64,000 bases of DNA from an uncultured Alistipes sp. GTDB lineage: Bacteria; Bacteroidota; Bacteroidia; Bacteroidales; Rikenellaceae. The notes below the pieces were generated by a model, which saw only the letters and a program-made list of their open reading frames with translations, made no database searches and was not told the origin of the DNA. The position numbers and the translations under genes are program-made. The stretch covers positions 32,986-96,985 of the forward strand of contig CAJUAV010000009.1 in assembly GCA_910584485.1 (NCBI GenBank). Direction: 5' to 3'. Each line of letters begins with the position of its first letter. The first letter of the stretch is position 1. Positions 1 to 11,891 of this stretch are shown here, piece after piece.

Positions 1-186
1 CTGCGCTGGAACGAGGCGGCCGAGCTCTCGACCTTCGACTATTTCGACATCGACGCCGTGCTCGCCTACCTCGTGCGCATCAACCTCGTCGCCCGCTGGG
101 CGGCGCTCGACCCCGCCCGCGGCCGCGAACTCTTCGACCGCCTCATGGCCGAGCTCGACGGTCGGGACCTGATTAAAATACAATAA
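1..186 (+). CDS. DUF2764 family protein, C-terminal end (V-ATPase operon)
   Basis: The reading frame is open from the first base and ends at TAA (184-186), giving 61 residues, so only the C-terminus is in the window. It contains an FDIDAVLAYLVRINLVARW-type helix followed by charged residues. In Bacteroidetes a DUF2764 gene commonly sits directly upstream of V-ATPase subunit A, and this fragment lies 11 bp before subunit A on the same strand. Position and sequence style together suggest DUF2764. Its role in the ATPase complex is not established. The N-terminus is outside the window, so the assignment is only moderately sure. Confidence 0.6.
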   Translation: MRWNEAAELSTFDYFDIDAVLAYLVRINLVARWAALDPARGRELFDRLMAELDGRDLIKIQ

Positions 187-197
187 CGACATACACC

Positions 198-1952
198 ATG
201 AAAACAACAGGACGTGTAAACGGTATCATCTCGAACATCGTGATCGTCAAGGCCGACGGACCCGTCGGTCAGAACGAGATCTGCCATGTTTCGGTCGGTG
301 ATACGAAGATGATGGCCGAGGTCATCAAGGTCGTGGGCGACGACGCCTACGTCCAGGTATTCGACTCGACGCGCGGGCTGAAGATCGGCGACAGCGTGGA
401 GTTCGAGGGACACATGCTCGAGGCGACGCTCGCCCCGGGCATGCTTTCGCGCAACTACGACGGTCTGCAGAACGACCTCGAGAAGATGGACGGTCTGTTC
501 ATCGCGCGCGGCTCGATGACCGACCCGATCGACTACGAGGCCGTGTGGGAGTTCAAGCCCCTGGCGCAGGCGGGCGACACCGTCTCGGCCGCCTCGTGGC
601 TGGGCGAGGTGCAGGAGCAGTGGGTGGCCCACAAGATCATGGTGCCCTTCACGATGACCGGCACCTACACGGTGAAGAGCGTCGCCGCGGCGGGCTCGTA
701 CAAGGTCACCGACACGGTGGCCGTCCTGACGGACGCCGAAGGGAAGGAGCACCCCGTGACGATGGTGCAGAAATGGCCCGTCAAGCAGGCGATCCGCTGC
801 TATACGGAGAAGCCGCGCCCGGGCCGCGTCATGCAGACGGGCGTGCGCGCCATCGACACCTTCAACCCGATGGCCGAGGGCGGTACGGGCTTCATCCCGG
901 GTCCCTTCGGTGCGGGCAAGACGGTGCTCCAGCACGCCATCTCGAAGCAGGCCGACGCCGACATCATCATCATGGTGGCCTGCGGCGAGCGCGCCAACGA
1001 GGTGGTCGAAATCTTCAAGGAGTTCCCCGAGCTGGTCGACCCGCGCACGGGCCACAAGCTCATGGAGCGCACGATCATCATCTGCAACACCTCGAACATG
1101 CCCGTCGCCGCGCGCGAAGCCTCGGTCTACACGGGCATGACGATCGGCGAGTACTACCGCGCGATGGGTCTGAAGGTGCTCGTGATGGCCGACTCGACCT
1201 CGCGCTGGGCCCAGGCGCTGCGCGAAATGTCGAACCGTCTGGAGGAGCTGCCCGGTCAGGACGCCTTCCCGATGGACCTCTCGGCGATCATCTCGAACTT
1301 CTACGCCCGCGCCGGTCTGGTGAAGCTCACCAACGGACAGACGGGTTCGGTCACCTTCCTCGGCACCGTGTCGCCCGCGGGCGGTAACCTCAAGGAGCCC
1401 GTCACGGAGTCGACCAAGAAGGCGGCGCGCTGCTTCTACGCCCTCTCGCAGGGCCGCGCCGACTCGAAGCGCTACCCCGCCATCGACCCGCTCGACTCCT
1501 ACTCGAAATACCTCGAATACCCCGAGATCCGCGCCTACCTCGACGAGCACATCGAGAAGGACTGGGTAGATGCCGTCTACGAGGGCAAGACCTACGTGCA
1601 GCGCGGCAAGGAGGCGAACGACCAGATCAACATCCTCGGCGACGACGGCGTGCCCGTCGACTACCACGAGCGTTTCTGGAAATCGGAGCTCCTCGATTTC
1701 GTGATCCTGCAGCAGGACGCCTTCGACTCTATCGACGCCAACTGCCCGATCGAGCGTCAGCAGATGATGTACAAGATGGTGCTCGAGATCTGCCGCCACG
1801 ACTTCCCCTTCACCGATTTCGAGCAGTGCTCGCAGTTCTTCAAGGGTCTGATCAACCTCTTCCGCCAGATGAACTACTCGGAGTGGAAATCGGAGAAGTT
1901 CGAGGATTACAAGCGTCAGATCGCCGAGTACGTACAGGAAAAAGCCAAATAA
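198..1952 (+). CDS. ntpA: V-type ATPase catalytic subunit A
   Basis: Catalytic nucleotide-binding subunit of the V1/A1 head; it couples ATP hydrolysis or synthesis to rotation of the membrane ring. The protein has 584 residues, normal for the family. The Walker A loop GPFGAGKT is near residues 234-241, followed by the GERANEVVE segment and the DSTSRWAQALRE motif of rotary ATPase catalytic subunits. The N-terminal beta-barrel begins KTTGRVNGIISNIV. The stop codon is 3 bp before subunit B, so A to K are probably co-transcribed. The complex acts on the cytoplasmic side of the inner membrane. Confidence 0.97.
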   Translation: MKTTGRVNGIISNIVIVKADGPVGQNEICHVSVGDTKMMAEVIKVVGDDAYVQVFDSTRGLKIGDSVEFEGHMLEATLAPGMLSRNYDGLQNDLEKMDGLFIARGSMTDPIDYEAVWEFKPLAQAGDTVSAASWLGEVQEQWVAHKIMVPFTMTGTYTVKSVAAAGSYKVTDTVAVLTDAEGKEHPVTMVQKWPVKQAIRCYTEKPRPGRVMQTGVRAIDTFNPMAEGGTGFIPGPFGAGKTVLQHAISKQADADIIIMVACGERANEVVEIFKEFPELVDPRTGHKLMERTIIICNTSNMPVAAREASVYTGMTIGEYYRAMGLKVLVMADSTSRWAQALREMSNRLEELPGQDAFPMDLSAIISNFYARAGLVKLTNGQTGSVTFLGTVSPAGGNLKEPVTESTKKAARCFYALSQGRADSKRYPAIDPLDSYSKYLEYPEIRAYLDEHIEKDWVDAVYEGKTYVQRGKEANDQINILGDDGVPVDYHERFWKSELLDFVILQQDAFDSIDANCPIERQQMMYKMVLEICRHDFPFTDFEQCSQFFKGLINLFRQMNYSEWKSEKFEDYKRQIAEYVQEKAK

Positions 1953-1955
1953 GCC

Positions 1956-3275
1956 ATGACAACACGCGCATTTCAGAAAATATACACCAAGATCGACAAC
2001 ATCACCAAAGCGACCGTCACGTTGCGCGCCGAGGGCGTGGGCAACGACGAGCTGGCAACCGTGGGAGGCAAGCTGGCACAGGTGGTGAAAATCATGGGTC
2101 AGCACGTCACGCTGCAGGTCTTCGCCGGCACGGAGGGCATCGCCACCGACTCGGAGGTGATCTTCCACGGCGAGCCCCCGAAGCTGAAGGTTTCGGACAA
2201 CCTCGCAGGCCGCTTCTTCAACGCCTACGGCGAACCGCTCGAGGGCGGCGAGGCGGTCGAGGGCGAGGCGCGCGAGATCGGCGGCCCGACGGTGAACCCC
2301 TTCAAGCGTCTGCAGCCTTCGGAGCTCATCGCCACGGGCATCGCGGGCATCGACCTCAACAACACGATCGTCACGGGTCAGAAGATCCCCTTCTTCGCCG
2401 ACCCCGACCAGCCCTACAACGCCGTGATGGCCAACGTGGCGCTGCGCGCCAAGGCCGACAAGATCATCCTCGGCGGCATGGGTCTGACGAACGACGACTT
2501 CCTCTATTTCAAGTCGGTCTTCGAGAACGCGGGTGCGCTCGACCGCATCGTCTCGTTCGTCAACACGACCGAGAACCCGCCCGTGGAGCGCCTGCTGGTG
2601 CCCGACATGGCGCTGACGGCCGCCGAGTATTTCGCCGTGGACAAGGGCGAGAAGGTGCTCGTGCTCCTTACCGACATGACCCTCTACGCCGACGCGCTGG
2701 CGATCGTCTCGAACCGTATGGACCAGATCCCCTCGAAGGACTCGATGCCCGGCTCGCTCTACTCCGACCTGGCGAAGATCTACGAGAAGGCCGTGCAGCT
2801 GCCCAACGGCGGCTCGATCACGATCATCGCCGTGACGACCCTTTCGGGCGGCGACATCACGCACGCCATCCCCGACAACACGGGTTACATCACCGAGGGC
2901 CAGCTCTTCCTGCGCAACGACTCGGACACGGGCAAGGTGATCGTCGACCCGTTCCGTTCGCTCTCGCGTCTGAAGCAGTTAGTCATCGGCAAGAAGACGC
3001 GCGAGGACCATCCGCAGGTGATGAACGCCTGCGTGCGCCTCTACGCCGACGCGGCGAACGCCAAGACGAAGCTCGAAAACGGTTTCGACCTCTCGGACTA
3101 CGACGAGCGCGCCCTCAAATTCGCCCGCGACTACTCGCGCAAGCTGCTGGCCATCGACATCAACATCGGCATCACCGAGATGCTCGACACGGCCTGGGAG
3201 CTCTTCGCGGCCTATTTCTCGAAGGAGGAGGTCGCCATCAAGGCGGAGCTGATCGCGAAATACTGGAAAGCATAA
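1956..3275 (+). CDS. ntpB: V-type ATPase regulatory subunit B
   Basis: Non-catalytic B subunit that alternates with A in the hexameric head. The 439-residue length is typical. The sequence begins TRAFQKIYTKIDNITKAT and carries the SNRMDQIPSKDSMPGSLYSDLAKIYE region of B subunits. It has no GxxxxGKT Walker A loop, as expected for the non-catalytic member. It starts 3 bp after subunit A and ends 9 bp before subunit D. Confidence 0.96.
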   Translation: MTTRAFQKIYTKIDNITKATVTLRAEGVGNDELATVGGKLAQVVKIMGQHVTLQVFAGTEGIATDSEVIFHGEPPKLKVSDNLAGRFFNAYGEPLEGGEAVEGEAREIGGPTVNPFKRLQPSELIATGIAGIDLNNTIVTGQKIPFFADPDQPYNAVMANVALRAKADKIILGGMGLTNDDFLYFKSVFENAGALDRIVSFVNTTENPPVERLLVPDMALTAAEYFAVDKGEKVLVLLTDMTLYADALAIVSNRMDQIPSKDSMPGSLYSDLAKIYEKAVQLPNGGSITIIAVTTLSGGDITHAIPDNTGYITEGQLFLRNDSDTGKVIVDPFRSLSRLKQLVIGKKTREDHPQVMNACVRLYADAANAKTKLENGFDLSDYDERALKFARDYSRKLLAIDINIGITEMLDTAWELFAAYFSKEEVAIKAELIAKYWKA

Positions 3276-3284
3276 CGACGCGCA

Positions 3285-3889
3285 ATGGCCATCAAGTTTC
3301 AATACAACAAGACCTCCCTCGGCGAGCTGGGCAAACAGCTCAAGATGCGCCGCACGGCCCTTCCGACGATCAAGTCGAAGGAGTCGGCGCTGCGCTCCGA
3401 GGTGAAGCGGGCGAAGGACTCCGCGGCGGAGTACCTGCGTCGGCTCGACCGGCTGAAGGGCGAGTACGACTACATGGCGGCGCTGTGGGGCGAGTTCGAC
3501 CCGACGCTGGTCCGCATCGCCGACGTCGATCTGACCGTGCAGAAGATCGCGGGGGTGCGCACCCCCGTCCTGGGGCAGGTGCATTTCGAGCGCAAGCCCT
3601 ACGACCTCTTCTCGGCGCCCCTGTGGTATGCCGACGGCGTGGCGGTGCTCGAACGCATGGCGCAGCTGGGGCTCGAATACGAGGTCTACCGCCGCAAGAT
3701 GGAGCTGCTGGACTACGCCCGCCGCAAGACCACGCAGAAGGTGAACCTCTACGAAAAGGTGCAGATTCCCGGGTACGAGGATGCCATCCGCAAGATCAAA
3801 CGCTTCATGGAGGATGAGGAGAACCTCTCGAAATCCGCCCAGAAGATCGTCAAAACCAAGCAACAGCAGGCCGTGGAGGGGTCCTTGTC

Positions 3890-3893
<4 letters not shown>
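3285..3893 (+). CDS. ntpD: V-type ATPase central stalk subunit D
   Basis: Central rotor shaft subunit that transmits torque from the A3B3 head to the membrane ring. It has 202 residues and starts AIKFQYNKTSLGELGKQLKMR. It is rich in charged residues with heptad-like spacing in its first and last thirds, consistent with the two long coiled-coil helices of the family. Its stop overlaps the start of subunit I in an ATGA arrangement (3890-3893), which suggests translational coupling. Confidence 0.93.
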
Positions 3894-6206
<2,313 letters not shown>

Positions 6207-6231
6207 GAGTCCCTCCTTTTCGCAACGGTTT

Positions 6232-6273
6232 CACCCCGCTGCTCCGTTGGGAGCGGCGGGGTGTTTCGTCTTT
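6232..6273 (+). terminator. Rho-independent terminator of the V-ATPase operon
   Basis: A 14-bp GC-rich stem (6232-6245 with 6250-6263, one wobble pair) around a GTTG loop is followed by TTTCGTCTTTT. It begins 25 bp after the subunit K stop. Confidence 0.85.
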
Positions 6274-6400
6274 TCGGAGCCGCGAGGTTGCGCGGCGGAG
6301 GGCATTGTGCGGCTGCGGGGATGTTGCGCGGGGTGGATGGAGACAGGCAGAGCGGACAGAGCGGCGTTGCGCGACGGCGGGCAGCCCTCCCTCCCCGACC

Positions 6401-6439
6401 AAAAACAGAACGGACAGCCCCTCGCAGGAGGCTGTCCGT
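6401..6439 (-). terminator. Rho-independent terminator of the pectinase-cluster genes
   Basis: On the minus strand, a perfect 10-bp stem ACGGACAGCC/GGCTGTCCGT (6410-6419 with 6430-6439) is followed by TCTGTTTTT. It lies 22 bp past the stop of the gene ending at 6461. Confidence 0.82.
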
Positions 6440-6460
6440 CCGATCCGAAAAACGCGCGGC

Positions 6461-9400
6461 TTACTCGATCCGTCGGAACCAGTAGGCGCCGCCCCGCTCG
6501 GCCAGCAGGCGCCAGGGGGTCCCTTCGGCGACCTTCACGCGCTTCTGCACGAGCGTCACGCGGCCGCTGCGCGGCTCGATGTAGCGCAACGCATAGTTGC
6601 CCGCAGGCAGCTCTGCATCGATCGTCGTCGCGGCGGGCAGGTAGTAGACCGCCCCGCGGTCGCCGCCCAGGCGGTAGCACCCCTCCCCCACAACGGACGT
6701 TTCGGTCAGCTCGGGCACGGCCTCCAGGAAGGCGGCATCGTCGACGCGCACCGACGGACAGGAGCCCCCCGCCATGAGGATCGCCCAGCCGTAGGCGGGA
6801 TAATTCTGCGCGAAATAGGTCACGCCCTTGTCGGGATACTGCGTGCGGTATTCGTTCACGGCGCGATAGACCGAGGCGAAATCGATCGTGCCGACCTTGA
6901 TCTTGCGGGCATACTGGCGCGGAGCCATGCTCACGCCTCCCTGCGGCTCGTAGGTCGTACCGTCGGCGCGGTGGTGCCAGTAGCGGATGTCGATCAGATC
7001 GACCACCTTCGACCGCTCGGGATCGCGCAGGATCGCATCCTGCACATCCTTCGTCGCCGAGAGGGCCACCAGCGCATCGCGGCCCGTGTCGCGCTGCCAC
7101 TCGGCGATGCAGTCGAGCCAGAACTCCACGAAATGGAGCGGCCCCGTAAACTCCTCGCTCACGAGCTGCACGACGTTGCCGTTCTCGGCGAAATGATCCA
7201 GGCACATGCGGATGTAGTTGCGGTGCAGCGCCCGACGCGTCGGGTGGGTCACGTCGTAGAACATCTCCGCCTCGAAGACGCGCTTGTCGCCCGCGAAGTT
7301 GACCGGCTCGGCGAAGCCCGTGTCGTTGATGTTGTTCGTCGTGCGCCACGGAGCATCCACCCAGTGGGCACCCGCCTCGATGATGTTGTGCTGGAAATAG
7401 TTCTGGTGGAAGAGCAGCAGCCCCTCGCAGGCGGCGCGGTCGGCGAAGCCCTTCAGGCGGCTCCAGTACCAGGTGTTGGGGCGCGTCAGGTCGTATTTGC
7501 TCATGCCGTCCCAGGCCGTCCCCTCACCGCTGCGGGCGAAGGGCTGTTCGTAGAAGGGGGCCCAGACGTCGGCGTCGCGGCGCCGCACGCGCAGGTGGTC
7601 GACACGGCGCAGGTCGTACCACAATCCGTAGTTGTGGTCGAGCAGCAGCGCGCCGCGCCGCTTCATGTGCGCCACGACCGTGTCGATGCGGTCCGTGAGC
7701 CCCGCGCCCTCGCGGTCGGGCACGAAGCGCGTCAGGTGGTCGCCCATCGTCGGGAGCTGGCTCTCGTCGTAGCTGCCGTTCCACCAGCGGATCGACTGGC
7801 GGCTGCCCGCCAGCAGGGCGCCGTCGGCCACCAGGCGGCCGTTCTTCAGTCCGAAGGTCATCGGACGCCGCTCGCGCAGCGCGGGCAGGTCGTGCACGGC
7901 CCGCTTGTGCCGATGCAGCGCCTCGTCGAGCGTCGGCACGCCGTCGGTCGAGACCGAGGCGGCGAAGGGCGCCTGCTCGATCCAGTCGTTCAGCGTCAGA
8001 CGCGGTGTCCACGCCTCGCGGGCCAGCTCGACGGCCTGTTCGATCGTCGGGCTCGACGAAGCGCTCGTGTTGCGCGGCAGGGTGCGGCAGAGCGCCTCGG
8101 CCCGCTCCGCACCGATGCGGGCGGCCAGCTGCGCGGCGTAGAGGCTGCGCGGATGGACGAAGTTGTCGCTGTTGGCCCACACGCCGTTGCCGTAGCAGTG
8201 CGCCCAGCTGCCGTTCGCGTAGTTCGGCGCGTCGGGCGCGGGCGAGAAGCAGTAGATCGCCGCCGCCGTGCACTGCCAGGCCATGCTGTTGGCCGTGTTC
8301 CAGCCGCAGCGGTTGAAGGTGTCGTAGAGGTTCATGAAGCGCAGGTCGTTGCCGTCGATGTTCACCACGTCGAAGAGCAGTCCGCAGGCCCACGAACCCG
8401 TCGAGCCGCTGAACCCCTTCGATTCATGGGTGTCGCACTGCACGAAGGCGTTCGGCCCGGGGGCATGGATGCCCGCCGAAAAGTCGTACTGCCCGTGCTC
8501 CGAGTAGCAGCGGCGAAAAAGGGTGTGCTGACCGAGCGTGAAGAAGGTGCGGCGGCGCGAACCGGCGATCTCCGAGACGGGCTCCGTCGAGCGGCAGTCC
8601 TCGACCGTGATGCGCGAAGCGCCGCGCTGCAACGCCACGACGCTCCCCGCGAAATGGCGGAAATCGACCTGACGCACCCAGCAGTCGGCGGCGGCATCGA
8701 TCCAGACGCCCATCCACGCGTGATTTTCGTCGAGCGGATGGTCGCGATCGTAGTCCGAAACGATCGTCAGGTGCTCGACACCGCACTGCGCGAGACGACC
8801 CGCCCACGTGTAGGGACAGACGGTCGCCGCGCGTTTCGAGCGGTCGAGGGCCATCGGCAGCGCCGCGTCGATCTCGATCGTGCGCCCCTCGACGGCCGTC
8901 ACCGTGCGCTCCCAAGCGATCGTAACGTTGCCCGGGCCGAGCGCCCGTGCGATTTCGGGAGTCATCACGGCGTCCTTGCCGCGCGGACGGGCGACCGCCT
9001 CCTGACGGATCGAAACCGGCATTCCTGCGGCGAGCCCCTCGGTCGAAGCGACCTCGAAGCAGGTCGTGCCGACGGGCAGGTAGTCGGTCGTCAGCTCCGT
9101 CGGCGTACCGCAGACGCGGTCGGCCGCACCCTCGATGTAGATCGCGGCGCCGCGGTCGCAACCGCGTTTTACGAGCACCGTTCCGTGTTTCGAGGCGCCG
9201 CGCAGGACGACGCCCGAGCGGCGGATCCACAGCGCCTCGTCGAGCGCATAGGTGCCCGCTTCGAGCAGCACGGCGCCGCGCAGCCCCTGCGCATCGGGGG
9301 AGAGCGTCGAGACATAGTCGATCGCCTGTTGCAGCTGTGCGCTGTTGTCGCCCTCGACGGGGCTTACACGGACGACGACCGCCGCATCGGGGATCGCCTC

Positions 9401-9577
9401 CGCACCGAGGCGGTAGCCGCAATAGGAGAAATCGAGTACGCGGTTACCCGCGGCATCGGCCGTATAGCGCAGGCCGCCGTCGCGCACCTGCTCCACGGGG
9501 AAAGGACGCTGCGCCGTGGCGGCGCAGCATCCTCCCGCCGCCGCGAGGAGCAGCAGCATTCGTTTGAAAGCGTTCAT
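6461..9577 (-). CDS. Secreted pectate-lyase-fold protein, DUF4955/DUF6298-like
   Basis: A protein of 1038 residues with a signal peptide (KRMLLLLAAAGGCCAATAQ). The N-terminal ~450 residues look like a right-handed beta-helix of the pectate lyase superfamily (AIDYVSTLSP, GAVLLEAGTYAL, GVVLRGASKHGTVL). The C-terminal part (DIRYWHHRADGTTYEPQGG through to YWFRRIE) resembles the DUF4955 and DUF6298 regions found together in Bacteroidetes polysaccharide loci. No catalytic residues can be named. It starts 4 bp after the PL1 lyase gene, so the two are likely one transcript. A role on pectin or rhamnogalacturonan is inferred from the neighbours and the fold. Confidence 0.72.
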   Translation of the reverse strand: MNAFKRMLLLLAAAGGCCAATAQRPFPVEQVRDGGLRYTADAAGNRVLDFSYCGYRLGAEAIPDAAVVVRVSPVEGDNSAQLQQAIDYVSTLSPDAQGLRGAVLLEAGTYALDEALWIRRSGVVLRGASKHGTVLVKRGCDRGAAIYIEGAADRVCGTPTELTTDYLPVGTTCFEVASTEGLAAGMPVSIRQEAVARPRGKDAVMTPEIARALGPGNVTIAWERTVTAVEGRTIEIDAALPMALDRSKRAATVCPYTWAGRLAQCGVEHLTIVSDYDRDHPLDENHAWMGVWIDAAADCWVRQVDFRHFAGSVVALQRGASRITVEDCRSTEPVSEIAGSRRRTFFTLGQHTLFRRCYSEHGQYDFSAGIHAPGPNAFVQCDTHESKGFSGSTGSWACGLLFDVVNIDGNDLRFMNLYDTFNRCGWNTANSMAWQCTAAAIYCFSPAPDAPNYANGSWAHCYGNGVWANSDNFVHPRSLYAAQLAARIGAERAEALCRTLPRNTSASSSPTIEQAVELAREAWTPRLTLNDWIEQAPFAASVSTDGVPTLDEALHRHKRAVHDLPALRERRPMTFGLKNGRLVADGALLAGSRQSIRWWNGSYDESQLPTMGDHLTRFVPDREGAGLTDRIDTVVAHMKRRGALLLDHNYGLWYDLRRVDHLRVRRRDADVWAPFYEQPFARSGEGTAWDGMSKYDLTRPNTWYWSRLKGFADRAACEGLLLFHQNYFQHNIIEAGAHWVDAPWRTTNNINDTGFAEPVNFAGDKRVFEAEMFYDVTHPTRRALHRNYIRMCLDHFAENGNVVQLVSEEFTGPLHFVEFWLDCIAEWQRDTGRDALVALSATKDVQDAILRDPERSKVVDLIDIRYWHHRADGTTYEPQGGVSMAPRQYARKIKVGTIDFASVYRAVNEYRTQYPDKGVTYFAQNYPAYGWAILMAGGSCPSVRVDDAAFLEAVPELTETSVVGEGCYRLGGDRGAVYYLPAATTIDAELPAGNYALRYIEPRSGRVTLVQKRVKVAEGTPWRLLAERGGAYWFRRIE

Positions 9578-9581
9578 GGGA

Positions 9582-11258
9582 TCAGAAAAGGCGTTTGCGG
9601 CCCTGCAGCGTATCGTGGTTGTTCTCGAGGTTCGACCAGTCGACCTTCACGGTCGGATCGATGCCGTTGATGTACTTTTCGATGTTCGTGTAGCCGTCGC
9701 CGTTCATGTCCTGCACGGCATCCGACGGATCGTTCGGATCGAGGCCGTATCGCTTCTCCCAGAGGTCGGGCATGCCGTCGCCGTCCGTGTCGAGGTAGGG
9801 CTTGCCCTCGTATTCGGGCAGACCGCCCACCTGCTGCGGGTCGGTGATGATGCCCATCTTGTAGGAGTCGGCGGGCAGGCGGCGCTTCACGTAGAGGGGC
9901 TGGTGCTCGCGGGCATCCTTGGCGTAGATCGCCTTACCCGTGCGGACGCTCTTCACGATGCGGGCATCCACGGCGTCGCGCTTCGGGAAGGAGGCGCCGA
10001 CGTTGTTCAGCACGAACTCGTAGGCCTCGTCCGTCGGCAGGATCGTCACGGGAGCCATCTTGAAGGGCTCCGCCTCGTAGACTTCGGCCTTGCGGTCGCC
10101 GAGCAGGCCCGAGTTGATCTGCACGCCGCCGTTCCAGTTGTCGGCCGTCACGGCGTCGTTCCCCCACACCTTGTTGCCCGAGACATAGGCCTTGCCGTAC
10201 AGGTTGCGGTTCTCGGGGCTGCGGCCGCTGTCGAGCTTCACGATGCGGAACGAAATCGGCTTTCCCGCGGGGGTGATCGGACCCGGCTTGTAGGTGTTGT
10301 TGATGATGTTCAGACGGCTCGAATGGTCGCCGCCGTCGACCGAACGGTTCCACCAGTTGAAGACGACGTTGTTGACGAAGTTGAAGCGGCCGCCCATGCC
10401 GATCGAGCAGTTGCGCGAAATGTTCGAGGCGAAGAGGTTGCGGGCGAAGACCGAGTTGCTGCCGCCGATCGTGGCGCCGAAGGCGTGGTTGTAGAGGTCG
10501 AGCGCCTCCGAGAAGACCGAATTCTGGATGGTGATGTTCACCGTCGGGAGCTTCGCGCCGCGGTTCGTGTTCGGGTCGCGGTTGTAGACGTGGCGGTAGA
10601 TCGACATGTTCTCGTCGAGGCCCCACGAAGCGGAGATATGGTCGAGCATGACGTTGCCCACGGCCTGGCCACCCAGCGCATCGTCACGGTCGGCGACATT
10701 CATCGCACCGCGGCGGAAACGCATGTGGCGGATCACCACGTCGTGCGTGTCGATCAGGAACGAAGCGCCCGTCACGCAGACGCCGTCGCCCGGGGCGGTC
10801 TGACCCGCGATGGTGATGTAGGGAGCACGGATGTTGATCGGCGACTGGAGACGGATCACACCCGCGACGTTGAAGACGACGATGCGGGCACCGCCGGCCT
10901 CGCAGGCTTCGCGCAGCGTACCCGGGCCGCGGTCTTCGAGCGACGTGACGACGAAGACCTTGCCGCCGCGGCCGCCGAAGGAGTACATGCCGCCGCCCTC
11001 GGCACCCGGGAAGGCGGGAATCTTCGCCTGCGGCAGATCCTCGGGCTTCGCGGCCCACGGACGGAAGACGCGGCCGAGCTCTTTTTCCTCCTGCTGCACG
11101 ACGGCATAGGCCTTTTTCCACGCTTCGTGCGAAAGACGCCGGTGGGGCGCCTGCTGGGCGGCGTACTGCTGTTCCACCGAATCGGGGATCGTCGGATACT
11201 GCGCCACTGCGGGCAGTGTCACGAGGGCGGCCAAGGCCGCAATCAACGTTTTTTTCAT
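9582..11258 (-). CDS. Secreted polysaccharide lyase, PL1-like pectate lyase
   Basis: Predicted to cleave polygalacturonan or the pectin backbone by beta-elimination. It has 558 residues and a clear signal peptide (MKKTLIAALAALVTLPAVAQ). The beta-helix core includes FPGAEGGGMYSFGGRGGKV, VTSLEDRGPGTLREA, ITIAGQTAPGDGV, VVIRHMRFRRG and MLDHISASWGLDE. The last two segments carry the acidic and Arg residues of the PL1 active-site region. The C-terminus has a DTDGDGMPDLWEKRYG segment with Asp-rich calcium-loop repeats. It is separated from the upstream GH2 gene by a 630-bp repeat-filled spacer, so it may have its own promoter. Confidence 0.86.
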   Translation of the reverse strand: MKKTLIAALAALVTLPAVAQYPTIPDSVEQQYAAQQAPHRRLSHEAWKKAYAVVQQEEKELGRVFRPWAAKPEDLPQAKIPAFPGAEGGGMYSFGGRGGKVFVVTSLEDRGPGTLREACEAGGARIVVFNVAGVIRLQSPINIRAPYITIAGQTAPGDGVCVTGASFLIDTHDVVIRHMRFRRGAMNVADRDDALGGQAVGNVMLDHISASWGLDENMSIYRHVYNRDPNTNRGAKLPTVNITIQNSVFSEALDLYNHAFGATIGGSNSVFARNLFASNISRNCSIGMGGRFNFVNNVVFNWWNRSVDGGDHSSRLNIINNTYKPGPITPAGKPISFRIVKLDSGRSPENRNLYGKAYVSGNKVWGNDAVTADNWNGGVQINSGLLGDRKAEVYEAEPFKMAPVTILPTDEAYEFVLNNVGASFPKRDAVDARIVKSVRTGKAIYAKDAREHQPLYVKRRLPADSYKMGIITDPQQVGGLPEYEGKPYLDTDGDGMPDLWEKRYGLDPNDPSDAVQDMNGDGYTNIEKYINGIDPTVKVDWSNLENNHDTLQGRKRLF

Positions 11259-11324
11259 GGTCGGTTATCGTTAAATATTGGTTCTTCTGTTCAGGGCCGC
11301 GGGCTGCGGCCGGTGGGCTGCGTT

Positions 11325-11790
11325 GTTCGGGCCTTCGCGGGGCGAAGCTGCGGCCCGCCGCTACGTGCGATTTCCGCACTGCCCGCAGCCGAGCGGAGGC
11401 GGCATCGGGCGGGACGCGCGTTGCAGCCCTCCGCCGAGGGAGCGGTTGCGGGCTGCCGACCTCTGCGAGGTCGAAACCGTTTGGTCCGTCCGCCAAGCAG
11501 CCGCAACTCTCCGAATTCGGGGCGCAGCTTGCGAAGGAACGCCTGCGAGCCTTGTGCGAGCTGCGGGCCTTCGCGAGGCGAAGCTGCAACCAGCCGACCT
11601 CTGCGGGGTCGAAACCCTTCGACCCGTCCATCCGCCAAGCAGCAACAACTCTCCGAATTCGGGGCGCGGCTTGCGAAGGAACGCCTGCGAGCCTTGTGCG
11701 AGTTGCGGGCCTTCGCCAGGCGAAGCTGCGGCCCGCCGATCCCTGCGGGATCGAGCCATGCGGGGTGCGACCACATCCGAAGCCGCCGAT
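11325..11790. repeat. Intergenic array of modular palindromic repeat (family 1)
   Basis: This fills the 633-bp gap between the PL1 and GH2 genes. Three imperfect copies start about 138-142 bp apart. Each has a nested hairpin core (GCGGGCCTTCG...CGAAG...GGCCCGC) followed by a second hairpin. The second hairpins are GACCTC-GAGGTC at 11458-11472, its variant at 11596-11610, and GATCCC-GGGATC at 11738-11752. No convincing gene is present; the open frames through it come from the repeat and the high GC. Confidence 0.85.
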
Positions 11791-11891
11791 CCCTTGCGGG
11801 ACCGATCCGCATCTTCGCAAAGATACCCTGTTTCGGCTGCCGAACGTCCCGCACGCACGGTCAATCGGCCGAAAAGGCCGCCCGACCGCCC

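Noticed and set aside
66..2864. 932-codon minus-strand frame across V-ATPase A and B
   Set aside because: Exact shadow of two well-conserved genes; sequence is His/Val/Arg-rich low complexity with no domain. Caused by high GC at third positions.
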